Below, piece by piece: positions 8,420 through 17,952 of a stretch of 64,000 nt of DNA (its first letter is position 1; each line of letters begins with the position of its first letter). This stretch comes from Chryseosolibacter indicum (lineage in GTDB: Bacteria; Bacteroidota; Bacteroidia; Cytophagales; Cyclobacteriaceae): positions 62,001 to 126,000 of the forward strand of contig NZ_JAHESD010000005.1 of NCBI RefSeq assembly GCF_018598585.1, read 5' to 3'. Below the pieces are notes generated by a model that was given only the letters and a program-made list of their open reading frames with translations, made no database searches and was not told the DNA's origin. The position numbers and the translations under genes are program-made.

Positions 8420-8878
8420 TTACACATTTAAAGAAAGCTTCATTCCTTCATGTGTTGCTTTAAAACCCGAGCGCTGATAAAATCTTATTGCTTCAGTTCG
8501 TTGCTTATCTGTTGTCAACTGAAGTAGAAATGCCTTTCTTTCCTTCGCTTTCGTGATCACCCACCTTATTAACTCCTCTCCTAATCCTTGTCCTCTGTGG
8601 TCTTCTCTTATACGTACTCCTTCTACTTGTGCTCTGAGAGCACCTTGATGGCTTAATCCCTGAATAAAAGTTAACTGTACGGTTCCTATAATTTCATTAG
8701 CATCATTAACAGCAACAATCAACTCCTGATTAGCATCAGCGTCTAATTTTTCAAACGCCTGGTAATACCTCTCCGGTAATGGATTACGAAAATCTTCTCT
8801 TAGCATACCCAATTTATCATCGGCAAGTAGCTGAACAATGAAAGGCACATCCTCTCGTTTCGCTTTTCTTATCTGCAT
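8420..8878 (-). CDS. GNAT family N-acetyltransferase
   Basis: 152 residues. The acetyl-CoA-binding motif A is present as VEGVRIREDHRGQGLGEELI (R-x-x-G-Q/G-G-L-G) at about residues 87-106, following a beta4 strand that carries QLTFIQGLSHQGALRAQVEG. The C-terminal strand and helix (TEAIRFYQRSGFKATHEGMK) match the GNAT 'A..FY...GF' signature. Starting MQIRKAKREDVPFIVQLLAD is typical. Such enzymes acetylate an amine; the substrate cannot be told. The gene lies just after the sdh terminator on the same strand. Confidence 0.88.
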   Translation of the reverse strand: MQIRKAKREDVPFIVQLLADDKLGMLREDFRNPLPERYYQAFEKLDADANQELIVAVNDANEIIGTVQLTFIQGLSHQGALRAQVEGVRIREDHRGQGLGEELIRWVITKAKERKAFLLQLTTDKQRTEAIRFYQRSGFKATHEGMKLSLNV

Positions 8879-8908
8879 CTTTACTTCTTTAGGATAAAGA
8901 AAAAATAA

Positions 8909-8936
8909 AAAAAGTCACTCTCTCAAGTGACTTTTT
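8909..8936 (-). terminator. Intrinsic terminator of the sdhCAB operon
   Basis: Perfect 11-bp arms (8909-8919 and 8926-8936, core AGTCACT/AGTGACT) with a 6-base loop. On the minus strand it is followed by a long T-rich run. It lies 24 bp after the sdhB stop, so it ends the sdh transcript before the GNAT gene. The T/A tracts on both sides could let it work in both directions. Confidence 0.8.
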
Positions 8937-8959
8937 AATCTTTATATTAAGATCGGTTA

Positions 8960-9709
8960 TTAAACATTTTCCGAAGAGAATTTAGCACCGTAGTACTCTC
9001 TGTTCATTCTGGCAATGTTGGTAACGCTAATTCCTTTCGGACATTCAGCTTCACACGCAAGTGTATTGGTACATGAACCAAAACCTTCGGCATCCATTTG
9101 AGCAACCATTTTTTCAGCGCGTGTTTTACGCTCAGGTTGACCTTGTGGCAACAATGCAAGCTGCGATATTTTTGCACTTACGAAAAGCATAGCCGAAGCA
9201 TTTTTACATGCCGCTACGCAGGCACCACAAGCAATACATGCCGCTGCATCAAAAGCTTTATCTGCATCTGCTTTTGGAATCGGTATTTCGTTAGCATCAG
9301 GTACACCACCTGTATTAACGGAAACATATCCACCAGCCTGATTGATTCTATCAAAAGCACTTCTATCAACAACAAGATCCTTAAGTACAGGGAATGCAGC
9401 CGCACGCCATGGCTCTACAGTAATTGTTTCCCCATCCTTAAAGCTGCGCATATGCAACTGACAGGTAGTTGTTTGAAGTGGTCCATGAGGTCTTCCATTA
9501 ATGTACATACTGCACATACCACAAATACCTTCCCTGCAATCATGATCAAAGGCAATAGGCTCTTCTCCTTTTTGCACTAAATCATTATTCAAGACATCAA
9601 ACATCTCCAGGAAGGACATGTCAGATGATACGTGATCAAGCTGATATGTTTTAAAAGCACCTTTGCTGTTGTTGTCTTTTTGTCTCCAGACCTTTAACGT
9701 TATCTTCAT
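8960..9709 (-). CDS. sdhB: Succinate dehydrogenase/fumarate reductase iron-sulfur subunit
   Basis: 249 residues. It carries electrons from the flavoprotein to the quinone-reducing membrane subunit. The N-terminal ferredoxin fold holds the [2Fe-2S] ligands in [20 protein letters not shown] with a fourth Cys in TTTCQL. The C-terminal domain holds [11 protein letters not shown] and [15 protein letters not shown], which supply ligands for the [4Fe-4S] and [3Fe-4S] clusters. It is the last gene of sdhCAB, starting 1 bp after the sdhA stop on this strand, so the two are tightly coupled. The protein acts on the cytoplasmic face of the inner membrane in the citric acid cycle and respiration. Confidence 0.96.
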   Translation of the reverse strand: MKITLKVWRQKDNNSKGAFKTYQLDHVSSDMSFLEMFDVLNNDLVQKGEEPIAFDHDCREGICGMCSMYINGRPHGPLQTTTCQLHMRSFKDGETITVEPWRAAAFPVLKDLVVDRSAFDRINQAGGYVSVNTGGVPDANEIPIPKADADKAFDAAACIACGACVAACKNASAMLFVSAKISQLALLPQGQPERKTRAEKMVAQMDAEGFGSCTNTLACEAECPKGISVTNIARMNREYYGAKFSSENV

Positions 9710-9710
9710 A

Positions 9711-11633
9711 TTATTTATAGCTACGTTGGGTGAGTTTTACGTTTTCATATAACAGTTCTTCTTTATGAAGAACTTCAGGTTGATTGTCTGCTCTATACTC
9801 CCATGCACCTACATAAGCAAACTTATCATCGTTTCTCAATGCTTCACCATCAGGAGTTTGAGATTCTTCACGGAAGTGCCCTCCGCAAGACTCAGAGCGG
9901 TGTAAGGCATCATCAACCATCAATTCACCTAACTCCATAAAATCAGCTACACGACCTGCTTTTTCAAGTTCCTGGTTAAGCTCGTTTCCACTGCCGAGTA
10001 TATTTACGTTGTTCCAGAACTCGTCGCGTAACTCTTGTATTTTAACTTTGGCTTTCTTTAAGCCCTCTTCCGTACGCGACATTCCGCAATATTCCCACAT
10101 GGTCAAACCAAGTTCGCGGTGAAGTTGATCTACCGTTTTCTTACCTTTTATACCTAAAAGCTGCCCTAATCTTGCATTGACATTTGCTAAAGCTTCTTTA
10201 AACGCAGGATGATCAGCGCTTACTTTATCGCTCCAACCAAGATTAGCAAGATAGTCACCAATGGTTGATGGGATTACGAAATATCCATCGGCTAAACCTT
10301 GCATCAATGCACTAGCCCCAAGGCGGTTAGCACCGTGATCAGAGAAGTTTGCTTCACCCAATGCATAGCAGCCAGGTATAGTAGTCATCAAGTTGTAATC
10401 TACCCACAAACCACCCATTGTGTAGTGAACAGCAGGATAGATCATCATTGGTACTTCGTATGGATTATCGCCGGTGATCTGTTGATACATATCAAACAGG
10501 TTACCATACTTAGCTTCTATGATTTTCTTGCCATCACGTTTGATAGCATCAGCAAAATCAAGGAAAACAGCCAAACCAGAACCTACTCCTTTTCCTTCAT
10601 CGCAAGCATATTTGGCATTTCTGGATGCAACGTCTCTTGGAACAAGGTTACCAAATGAAGGATATTTCCTTTCCAGGAAGTAGTCTCTTTCTGATTCAGG
10701 AATGTTTGCTGCATCTTTTGCTTTCAACCCTGGACGGGCAACTTTCGGAACCCATACCCTTCCGTCGTTTCTTAACGACTCAGACATCAGCGTAAGCTTT
10801 GACTGATGATCGCCAGATACAGGAATACAAGTAGGGTGAATCTGTGTAAAACAAGGGTTAGCAAACAAAGCGCCCTTCTTATGGGCACGCCAGATAGCGG
10901 AAGCATTTGATCCTTTTGCATTGGTTGAAAGGAAAAACACGTTTCCGTATCCTCCGGTGCAAAGAAGAACTGCGTGACCGCTATGTGCTTCTATTTTACC
11001 TGTAACTAAATCTCTTGTAATAATACCACGCGCTTTACCGTCAACTACTACAAGATCAAGCATTTCTGTACGGTTGTACATAGTTACCTTGCCTGCAGCA
11101 ATTTGCCTGTTCAGGGCACTATATGCCCCTAATAGCAATTGTTGTCCGGTTTGACCGCGGGCATAGAATGTTCTTGATACCTGGGCTCCACCAAAAGAAC
11201 GGTTGTCAAGTAGCCCGCCATATTCACGAGCAAAAGGTACACCTTGCGCCACACATTGGTCTATAATATTAACGGATACTTGTGCAAGACGGTATACGTT
11301 ACCCTCACGTGCACGGTAGTCGCCACCTTTTATAGTATCGTAAAAAAGACGGTACACGCTATCACCATCATTACGATAATTTTTTGCTGCATTTATACCA
11401 CCCTGAGCGGCAATACTGTGTGCCCTTCTCGGGCTATCCTGAAAGCAGAATGCTTTTACGTTATAACCAAGTTCAGCCAATGATGCTGCTGCTGAAGAAC
11501 CTGCCAGACCTGTTCCTACAACAATAATGTCGTATTTACGCTTGTTTGCAGGGTTAACGAGCTTAAGATTGAACTTATGCTTTTCCCATTTCTCGGCTAA
11601 AGGACCTTCAGGTATTTTTGAATCTAGTTTCAT
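9711..11633 (-). CDS. sdhA: Succinate dehydrogenase/fumarate reductase flavoprotein subunit
   Basis: 640 residues. The FAD-binding Rossmann motif [20 protein letters not shown] is at about residues 37-56. The covalent-FAD histidine lies in [20 protein letters not shown]. Substrate-site segments include [20 protein letters not shown] and [12 protein letters not shown]. Length and the segment order match the Bacteroidota and epsilonproteobacterial (type B) enzymes of about 640-670 residues rather than the E. coli SdhA of 588. It oxidises succinate to fumarate and passes electrons to SdhB. Whether the enzyme runs mainly as a dehydrogenase or a reductase cannot be told from sequence. Confidence 0.96.
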   Translation of the reverse strand: MKLDSKIPEGPLAEKWEKHKFNLKLVNPANKRKYDIIVVGTGLAGSSAAASLAELGYNVKAFCFQDSPRRAHSIAAQGGINAAKNYRNDGDSVYRLFYDTIKGGDYRAREGNVYRLAQVSVNIIDQCVAQGVPFAREYGGLLDNRSFGGAQVSRTFYARGQTGQQLLLGAYSALNRQIAAGKVTMYNRTEMLDLVVVDGKARGIITRDLVTGKIEAHSGHAVLLCTGGYGNVFFLSTNAKGSNASAIWRAHKKGALFANPCFTQIHPTCIPVSGDHQSKLTLMSESLRNDGRVWVPKVARPGLKAKDAANIPESERDYFLERKYPSFGNLVPRDVASRNAKYACDEGKGVGSGLAVFLDFADAIKRDGKKIIEAKYGNLFDMYQQITGDNPYEVPMMIYPAVHYTMGGLWVDYNLMTTIPGCYALGEANFSDHGANRLGASALMQGLADGYFVIPSTIGDYLANLGWSDKVSADHPAFKEALANVNARLGQLLGIKGKKTVDQLHRELGLTMWEYCGMSRTEEGLKKAKVKIQELRDEFWNNVNILGSGNELNQELEKAGRVADFMELGELMVDDALHRSESCGGHFREESQTPDGEALRNDDKFAYVGAWEYRADNQPEVLHKEELLYENVKLTQRSYK

Positions 11634-11659
11634 GTGCTACTATTTAACAGCGTTCAATT

Positions 11660-12331
11660 TCAATTGAGAAACATTACAATAGGAATAAGTGCAAATAATG
11701 CCGGAACGATAATGGCAAATGCAACACCTATAAACTTAATAACAGGATTGTACTTCACATGGTTTAACCCAAGGGTCTGAAAAGCACTGCCAAAGCCATG
11801 ATAAAGGTGGAATGCCAGGATAGCCATACTGATAACATAAATGGCTGTATACCAAAGATGAGAATAGGCAAAATCGACTACTGCATACAAATTTCTATAT
11901 TCTTCTCCATCATAAGATACCGTATCGATAGGGCCCCAATGCATTCTGTACCAGAAACCCTGCAAATGGAAAACAAGGAAGAGAAGAATAAGCGTTCCTA
12001 AAATTCCCATATTTCTTGAAGACCAGGTAGAAGAGTTTTTGCTTACTGCATAACCCACCGGACGCGAAGTTTTATTGGTTCTTGTTAACCATATCGCCCA
12101 AATCACGTGCAGTAAAATCATCGTATAGTTTACATACCCTACAATTTTTATGAAAATGTTAGACGTCATGGTATGCGCATAAATGTTGAATGCTTTCCCT
12201 CCGTCATTTAACAGCAATTGAAGGTTACCGGCGAGGTGAACAACTAAAAAAAGGATAAGAAAGAGACCTGTGAGCGCCATCACAAGCTTTCTCCCAATGC
12301 TACTGGAGAAAAAATTCGTAAACCAATTCAT
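11660..12331 (-). CDS. sdhC: Succinate dehydrogenase cytochrome b558 subunit
   Basis: 223 residues with five hydrophobic segments (about 15-35, 60-80, 107-127, 155-180 and 195-220). It is the single-polypeptide, di-heme quinone-reducing anchor of type B succinate:quinone oxidoreductases. Likely heme ligands are histidines in VVHLAGNLQLL, MILLHVIWAIW, LVFHLQGFW and AFHLYHGF. It is the first gene of sdhCAB. The gap to sdhA is 26 bp and a promoter-like pair of elements lies 110 bp upstream. No SdhD gene is present, as expected for this type. Confidence 0.93.
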   Translation of the reverse strand: MNWFTNFFSSSIGRKLVMALTGLFLILFLVVHLAGNLQLLLNDGGKAFNIYAHTMTSNIFIKIVGYVNYTMILLHVIWAIWLTRTNKTSRPVGYAVSKNSSTWSSRNMGILGTLILLFLVFHLQGFWYRMHWGPIDTVSYDGEEYRNLYAVVDFAYSHLWYTAIYVISMAILAFHLYHGFGSAFQTLGLNHVKYNPVIKFIGVAFAIIVPALFALIPIVMFLN

Positions 12332-12444
12332 GTCTTATATAAGTTTTAAATAAGGCATATGGAATAACTATGCCCATAACCTGGCTTTTTATGCAGTTGA
12401 GGCACGTCCATTTCATATACGTTTCCTGGAAGTTTGAAGTGCGC

Positions 12445-12475
12445 CAAAAATACTTCCCGGTGATTTACCAAACAA
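12445..12475 (-). promoter_or_regulatory. Promoter of sdhCAB
   Basis: On the minus strand TTG (12473-12475), 20 bases, then TATTTTTG (12445-12452): an exact match to the Bacteroidota sigma consensus TTG-N17-23-TAnnTTTG. Transcription should start near 12438, leaving a leader of about 107 bases before sdhC. No obvious riboswitch or hairpin was seen in that leader. Confidence 0.65.
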
Positions 12476-12530
12476 TGAACGGGGTTTATTTTAATAGTTT
12501 CTAAATAAGCCTGATGATAGATCTATTTTA

Positions 12531-12647
12531 CTAAAGGAGATTAAACGCATTGAACAAGAGAATAATCGAAGTTATGATAAGCAGCATCACAAATAAAAAC
12601 CACTCCTTTTTAAAAAAAGCAATGACTTGTTGGAAAACGGGTGACAT
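12531..12647 (-). CDS. Candidate 38-residue single-pass membrane peptide
   Basis: The ATG at 12645-12647 opens a 38-codon frame closed by TAG at 12531-12533. The peptide begins MSPVFQQVIAFFKKEWFLF and continues as an uninterrupted hydrophobic helix (VMLLIITSIILLFNAF). A short amphipathic start, a Lys-Lys pair and one transmembrane segment are the usual design of real bacterial membrane micropeptides. It lies in the 517-bp gap between sdhC and dnaE, on the sdh strand but upstream of the sdh promoter, so it would have its own transcript. No ribosome binding site is evident. The rest of this gap holds the sdh promoter and nothing else recognised. Confidence 0.45.
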   Translation of the reverse strand: MSPVFQQVIAFFKKEWFLFVMLLIITSIILLFNAFNLL

Positions 12648-12848
12648 AACAAATTGTTTATAAGCAACTATATTCAAGAACCTTGCCGGACTGTATATTG
12701 TTGACTGTTAATGAATTGATTGCATTGAAGATGAAGATCCAAAAGATTAACCGGGGAACCATTCCAAAACTGATAACAAAAGGTTTTAAATAAATCGGAT
12801 TGACTTACAAAGGCTTGGCTTTTACTTTTACGCATCAACCACTACTCC

Positions 12849-15800
12849 ATGTATTTAATTTTCGACACGGAAACCACGGGGATTCCGCATAATAAAACTG
12901 CACCTATCTCTGATCTTGACAACTGGCCGCGGGTAGTTCAAATCGCGTGGCAGCTTCATGATCACAAGGGTAAGCTTGTCTCGCAACACAACTACATCAT
13001 CAAACCAGAAGGTTTTGATATTCCATATAAGGCAGAGCAGATACACGGTATTTCGACTAAAAGAGCACTAGCGGAAGGTCATGATCTAAAAAAGATATTG
13101 GAAATCTTTATTAAAGATCTGGGCCAGACCAAGCTGCTGATTGGTCATAACATAGAGTTTGATATTAGTATTCTGGGTGCCGAGTTTATCAGGCAGCAAC
13201 TTGATACTGAGCACATTTTAAAACTCGACAAGATTGATACAGGTATTGCCTCTACGGAATTCTGTAAGCTTACGGGCGGTATTGGCGGAAAACTGAAAAT
13301 GCCACGCCTTGTAGAACTTCACGAGAAGTTATTTGGTAAAGACTTTGGTGATGCGCACGATGCTTCTTATGATGTTGCTGCAACAGCCCGTTGTTACTTT
13401 GGCCTATTAAAGGAGAAAGTTGTTAATCCTTTTGATGCTACACCGGTCGATGAAATTGAGTATGAAGAGCCTAATCTTGACGCTGCAAACTTTGCAAAAC
13501 GCGAAAAGAAAAAAGAAGCAGGCTACTCGTTAACCGAAGCACAGCACACACTTACTGACAAGCCTTTTGTTCACCTGCACGTACATTCTCAATATTCAGT
13601 TCTTCAGGCTACCCCTGATGTTAAGGCGCTGGTAAGCAAGGCTAAAAAACTAGAAATGTCTGCTATAGCTATTACCGACCTGGGCAACATGTATGGTGCC
13701 TTTAAGTTTGTGCGCGAAGCAATAGCACAGGATATAAAGCCAATTGTTGGATGCGAGTTCTATATTGCTGAAGAAAGGTTGAAATTAAAATTCACTAAAG
13801 ACAACCCCGACAAGCGTTTCAATCAGGTTCTCATTGCCAAGAACAAAAACGGATATCATAACCTTGCGAAACTAAGCTCTCTTGCATTTACTGAAGGTCT
13901 TTACGGAATCTATCCGCGTATTGACAAAGAACTGGTTAAACAATACAAACAAGATTTGATTGCAACAACAGGGTCGCTGTCTAGTGAAGTTCCATATCTT
14001 ATTCTACATGTTGGTGAGAAACAGGCAGAGGAAGCTTTTAAGTGGTGGCACGAGCAATTTGGTGACGACTTCTATGTAGAGCTCAATCGCCATGGTGTTG
14101 CTGAAGAAGACCACGTTAATGAAACTTTACTTCGCTTCGCAAACAAGTATGGTGTAAAATATTTTGCTGCAAATGAATCTTACTATCTAGACAAAGAAGA
14201 ATCTAATGCACACGATGTACTTCTTTGTATTAAAGAAGGCGAATTTAAATCTACGCCAATTGGTCATGGTAGAGGTACCCGATATGGCTTGCCTAATGAT
14301 CAATATTACCTGAAGTCGCAGGATGAGATGAAATCTTTATTCCGTGACCTTCCTGAAGCGATTGAGACGATCAGCGAAATCCTGGAGAAGATTGAAAAGT
14401 ATACACTCGAAAGAAACGTTCTTCTTCCCAAGTTCGATATCCCTAAAGAGTTCAATACAGAAGATGAATACCTCCGACACCTCACTTATGAAGGTGCCAA
14501 AAGAAAATATACTGAGATTACTGATGAGATCAGAGACAGACTTGACTTTGAATTAGAAACGATCAAAAAAACAGGTTATCCCGGATACTTCCTTATCGTG
14601 CAGGACTTCACTTCCAAAGCAAGAGAGATGGGTGTGAGCGTTGGGCCAGGACGTGGTTCGGCTGCAGGATCAGCGGTAGCATATTGTATCGGTATTACCA
14701 ATGTGGATCCTATTAAATACGATCTACTGTTCGAGCGTTTCTTAAACCCCGATCGTGTATCCCTACCCGATATTGATATTGACTTTGACGATGAAGGTCG
14801 TGATAAAGTATTAAAATATGTAATTGACAAGTATGGCAAGAGCCAGGTAGCGCAGATTATCACCTATGGTACTATGGCGGCGAAATCTTCTATACGCGAC
14901 TGTGCCCGCGTAATGGAACTGCCATTATCGGAAGCTAATATTTTAGCTAAGCTGATTCCTGAAAAACCGGGAACTTCACTTGACGCCGCCTTTGAAGAAG
15001 TTAAAGAACTTGCTGATGCTAAAAAAGGTGATGACCTTAAAGCACAAGTTCTTAAACAAGCTGTTATTCTTGAAGGATCGGTAAGAAACACAGGTGTACA
15101 TGCCTGCGGTGTTATTATTACACCTGACAAGCTTACCAACTTTGTACCTGTTGCCACAGCTAAGGATTCTGACATGCTGGTAACGCAGTTTGACAACAGT
15201 GTGGTGGAAAGCGCGGGGTTGCTTAAGATGGACTTCCTGGGGCTGACAACGCTATCTATTATAAGAACTGCGCTGAGGAACATCAAGAAAAGTAAAGGCA
15301 TTGATATTAATATTGATGAAGTTCCTTTAGATGATCCGAAGACATACGCACTCTTTCAGCGAGGTGAAACAACCGGAACATTTCAGTTTGAAAGTCCAGG
15401 TATGCAGAAATATCTCCGTCAGTTAAAGCCAGACAAGTTTGAAGATCTTATTGCCATGAACGCCTTGTATCGTCCGGGGCCGATGGAATACATTCCTGCT
15501 TTCGTTAACCGTAAGCATGGTCGCGAGCCGATTACGTACGATCTTCCTGAAATGGCTGAGTTCCTTTCAGAGACGTATGGTATTACTGTTTACCAGGAGC
15601 AGGTAATGTTGCTGTCGCAGAAACTTGCAGGCTTTAGTAAAGGTGATGCCGACGTGCTGCGTAAGGCAATGGGTAAAAAGCAGAAAGCCGTTCTTGACAA
15701 GATGAAAGACAAGTTCATCGAAGGTTGTAAAAAGAACGGACACAAACAGGAGATCTGCGAAAAAGTATGGACTGACTGGGAAGCATTTGCACAGTATGCG

Positions 15801-17033
15801 TTCAACAAATCTCACTCTACCTGCTACTCGCTGGTTGCTTATCATACCGCATACCTAAAAGCGAATTATCCTGCAGAGTATATGGCTGCGGTGCTCACAC
15901 ACTCGCAAAACAACTTGGAGAACGTTACCTTCTTTATTGAAGAATGCCGCAACCTTGCTATTAAAGTGCTTGGCCCGCACGTAAACGAGTCTGGAATTTA
16001 CTTTGAAGTAAATAAGGTCGGCGAAATACGCTTTGGACTTGGTGCTATTAAAGGAGCGGGAGATGCCGCTGTACAGGCAGTTATAGAAGAACGCGATGCT
16101 CGAGGTCCGTTCACAGATATTTTTGATTTTGCCAAACGCCTTAGCCAACGCAGTGTAAACAAGAAAACATTTGAATGCTTCGCCCTTTCGGGAGCCTTCG
16201 ATTGTTTCAAAGATCTCCATAGAAGACAATATGTATACTCTAAAGATGGAGATATCAGCTTGATTGAAAAGGCAATTAAGTTTGCAGCAAAGAGTCAGCA
16301 AGAAGAGCAGAGTGCGCAGGCAAGTTTATTTGGAGGCCCATCGGGCACTGCCATGCCTAAACCTAGAATTGAACATGTTGAGCCATTCAGCGAGCTTGAG
16401 AAATTGAATCTTGAAAAAGAGGTGGTTGGCATTTACATCTCCGGCCATCCGCTGGATAATTTCAAGTTTGAAATGGAGACCTTCTGTACCGTCTCTTGCA
16501 ATCAGTTTACTGAAATAGAAAAACTGGAAGGCAGAGAACTGAAGCTCGGTGGTATCGTAACCAACGTAGAACACAGAACAACAAAAACAGGTAAGCCTTT
16601 CGGAAAATTTTATATCGAAGACTATACAGGCAACACCTCGTTTATGCTCTTTGGTGAAGACTACCTCAAGTTTAAGAACTTCATGAACATAGGGTGGTTC
16701 TTGTTTATTGAAGGGTCTGTTATTAAGAACTCCTGGGGCCAACAAAATCTTGAATTCAAGATCAGGAACATCGATCTACTAAATGAAATTGGCATCAAAC
16801 GAAGCAAAGGAGTTTCATTGCGAATAAATGCTAATGACATTACTGCTGATTTAATCGGAAAGATCGAAGATGTATGCCAGGAGTTTACAGGCAGTACTCC
16901 TTTATACCTTAAACTAAAGGATGAACAGGAAAATATCAGTTTGGAATTGATGTCGAGAAAGTTCAGGGTTAACCCGATCAATGACATGGTTAAGAAACTA
17001 AAGAAGGTAGCTGAAGTAGAAATAAACTTCTGA
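12849..17033 (+). CDS. dnaE: DNA polymerase III alpha subunit with fused proofreading exonuclease
   Basis: 1394 residues, about 230 longer than E. coli DnaE. The extra length is an N-terminal DEDDh exonuclease (residues 1-190): Exo I FDTETTG, Exo II GHNIEFDISIL, Exo III HDASYDVAATA, all catalytic residues present. The PHP domain follows from residue 240 (FVHLHVHSQYSVLQATPDVK). The polymerase core has GPGRGSAAGS and the catalytic PDIDIDFDDEGRDKV near residue 640. Finger and beta-clamp regions follow, with a C-terminal OB fold near 1245-1330 (LKLGGIVTNVEHRTTKTGKP). The replicative polymerase therefore carries its own epsilon-type editing domain. A TTG-N20-TACTTTTA promoter-like pair lies just upstream (about 12801-12831). 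The gene is monocistronic. Confidence 0.95.
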   Translation: MYLIFDTETTGIPHNKTAPISDLDNWPRVVQIAWQLHDHKGKLVSQHNYIIKPEGFDIPYKAEQIHGISTKRALAEGHDLKKILEIFIKDLGQTKLLIGHNIEFDISILGAEFIRQQLDTEHILKLDKIDTGIASTEFCKLTGGIGGKLKMPRLVELHEKLFGKDFGDAHDASYDVAATARCYFGLLKEKVVNPFDATPVDEIEYEEPNLDAANFAKREKKKEAGYSLTEAQHTLTDKPFVHLHVHSQYSVLQATPDVKALVSKAKKLEMSAIAITDLGNMYGAFKFVREAIAQDIKPIVGCEFYIAEERLKLKFTKDNPDKRFNQVLIAKNKNGYHNLAKLSSLAFTEGLYGIYPRIDKELVKQYKQDLIATTGSLSSEVPYLILHVGEKQAEEAFKWWHEQFGDDFYVELNRHGVAEEDHVNETLLRFANKYGVKYFAANESYYLDKEESNAHDVLLCIKEGEFKSTPIGHGRGTRYGLPNDQYYLKSQDEMKSLFRDLPEAIETISEILEKIEKYTLERNVLLPKFDIPKEFNTEDEYLRHLTYEGAKRKYTEITDEIRDRLDFELETIKKTGYPGYFLIVQDFTSKAREMGVSVGPGRGSAAGSAVAYCIGITNVDPIKYDLLFERFLNPDRVSLPDIDIDFDDEGRDKVLKYVIDKYGKSQVAQIITYGTMAAKSSIRDCARVMELPLSEANILAKLIPEKPGTSLDAAFEEVKELADAKKGDDLKAQVLKQAVILEGSVRNTGVHACGVIITPDKLTNFVPVATAKDSDMLVTQFDNSVVESAGLLKMDFLGLTTLSIIRTALRNIKKSKGIDINIDEVPLDDPKTYALFQRGETTGTFQFESPGMQKYLRQLKPDKFEDLIAMNALYRPGPMEYIPAFVNRKHGREPITYDLPEMAEFLSETYGITVYQEQVMLLSQKLAGFSKGDADVLRKAMGKKQKAVLDKMKDKFIEGCKKNGHKQEICEKVWTDWEAFAQYAFNKSHSTCYSLVAYHTAYLKANYPAEYMAAVLTHSQNNLENVTFFIEECRNLAIKVLGPHVNESGIYFEVNKVGEIRFGLGAIKGAGDAAVQAVIEERDARGPFTDIFDFAKRLSQRSVNKKTFECFALSGAFDCFKDLHRRQYVYSKDGDISLIEKAIKFAAKSQQEEQSAQASLFGGPSGTAMPKPRIEHVEPFSELEKLNLEKEVVGIYISGHPLDNFKFEMETFCTVSCNQFTEIEKLEGRELKLGGIVTNVEHRTTKTGKPFGKFYIEDYTGNTSFMLFGEDYLKFKNFMNIGWFLFIEGSVIKNSWGQQNLEFKIRNIDLLNEIGIKRSKGVSLRINANDITADLIGKIEDVCQEFTGSTPLYLKLKDEQENISLELMSRKFRVNPINDMVKKLKKVAEVEINF

Positions 17034-17111
17034 CAAAGTAAGCTTTAAAACAGCACTTATATGGTAATCGGAGGCACCGACAATTATTTATTAACTTTGA
17101 ACTATTGAAAG

Positions 17112-17119
17112 TATCTTTG
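17112..17119 (+). promoter_or_regulatory. Promoter -7 box of trxA
   Basis: TATCTTTG is an exact TAnnTTTG element followed by CG. Transcription would start near 17125, 29 bases before the trxA ATG. A TTTG lies only 12 bp upstream, too close for a standard -33 element, so the upstream half is uncertain. Confidence 0.5.
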
Positions 17120-17153
17120 CGTTCGATAAATAGAAACATAAAAACTTAAAAAA

Positions 17154-17477
17154 ATGGGCAAAACACTCGTACTTAATGACGCCAACTTTGACGCTACAAT
17201 CAATTCAGATAAACCTGTTTTAGTTGATTTTTGGGCTGAATGGTGTGGGCCTTGTAAAATGATCGGACCCGTAGTAGAAGAGCTTGCTAACGATTATGAT
17301 GGCAAAGCTGTTATCGCTAAATTAAATGTTGATGAGAATCCTAATGTGACGGCACGTTTCGGAATCCGCAGTATCCCTACACTTCTTGTTTTTAAAGGAG
17401 GTCAGATTGTAGACAAGCAGGTTGGTGCAGTACCCAAGTCAGTGTTAGCGCAAAAGCTCGAAGCTCAAGTTGTTTAA
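17154..17477 (+). CDS. trxA: Thioredoxin
   Basis: 107 residues, the size of classical thioredoxin. The redox-active site is FWAEWCGPCKMIGP with WCGPC at about residues 31-35. The buried Asp (VLVDFWAEW), the cis-proline (IRSIPTLLVFKGG) and the C-terminal helix are all in place. It is a cytoplasmic disulfide reductase serving ribonucleotide reductase, peroxiredoxins and methionine sulfoxide reductases. It has its own promoter box and a strong intrinsic terminator 27 bp after the stop, so it is a single-gene transcript. Confidence 0.97.
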   Translation: MGKTLVLNDANFDATINSDKPVLVDFWAEWCGPCKMIGPVVEELANDYDGKAVIAKLNVDENPNVTARFGIRSIPTLLVFKGGQIVDKQVGAVPKSVLAQKLEAQVV

Positions 17478-17503
17478 GTAACAGCTTTTAAATAGATCTA
17501 CCG

Positions 17504-17534
17504 AAAAGGCATCTCTCACGAGATGCCTTTTTTT
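17504..17534 (+). terminator. Intrinsic terminator of trxA
   Basis: Perfect 12-bp arms (17504-17515 and 17520-17531; core GGCATCTC/GAGATGCC), a TCAC tetraloop and a run of seven or more T. A textbook Rho-independent terminator. Confidence 0.92.
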
Positions 17535-17686
17535 ATTCCTTCTTTAATGTATAGATACCAATCTTGCCGATAAACCAAGGATAAGTTTATTGTTTAAACA
17601 TTAATCTCCCTCCTTTCACAATAATCTTAGTAATATTTAATAGCCGGTAATAACCAATATCGGGGGGATAAGCTTGGAAGTCTCCG

Positions 17687-17789
17687 ATGCCAGCACCATG
17701 CCAGCACCGTGCGTACAGCATGTCTGCGAGAAACTACCCCTATTTCTCGCAGACATGGTGCCGGCATGGTGCTCGCACGGTGCTGGCAC
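17687..17789. repeat. Large GC-rich imperfect inverted repeat
   Basis: Two 48-base arms (17687-17734 and 17742-17789) are reverse complements at about 40 of 48 positions around a 7-base loop (TACCCCT). The innermost 15 pairs (CATGTCTGCGAGAAA) are perfect. Each arm also contains an internal near-repeat of GCCAGCACC, so the element is built from short repeated units. It is clearly richer in G and C than its surroundings and lies in the 475-bp gap between trxA and the next gene. No ORF, poly-T tail or target-site duplication is obvious. It could be a REP/BIME-like or MITE-like element, a cruciform-forming site, or a structured RNA. The remainder of the gap shows nothing else. Confidence 0.85.
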
Positions 17790-17952
17790 AAGTCATTACC
17801 AAGCCATAGCCTAGCTTACTGGTGACAAAATCGCTGCATCAAATTCAAACAAAATAACGAATTGCAATGCCATTGTTTAGTTCAGCCATCAGCTAAGCGG
17901 TGCAGGGTTTAATTCGGGTTTTTCCGCAATAGAGGATAAAACTAAAAGGAAC

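Noticed and set aside
15855-16301. Long minus-strand frames within dnaE
   Set aside because: They are shadows of a strongly conserved gene on the other strand and have no domain of their own.
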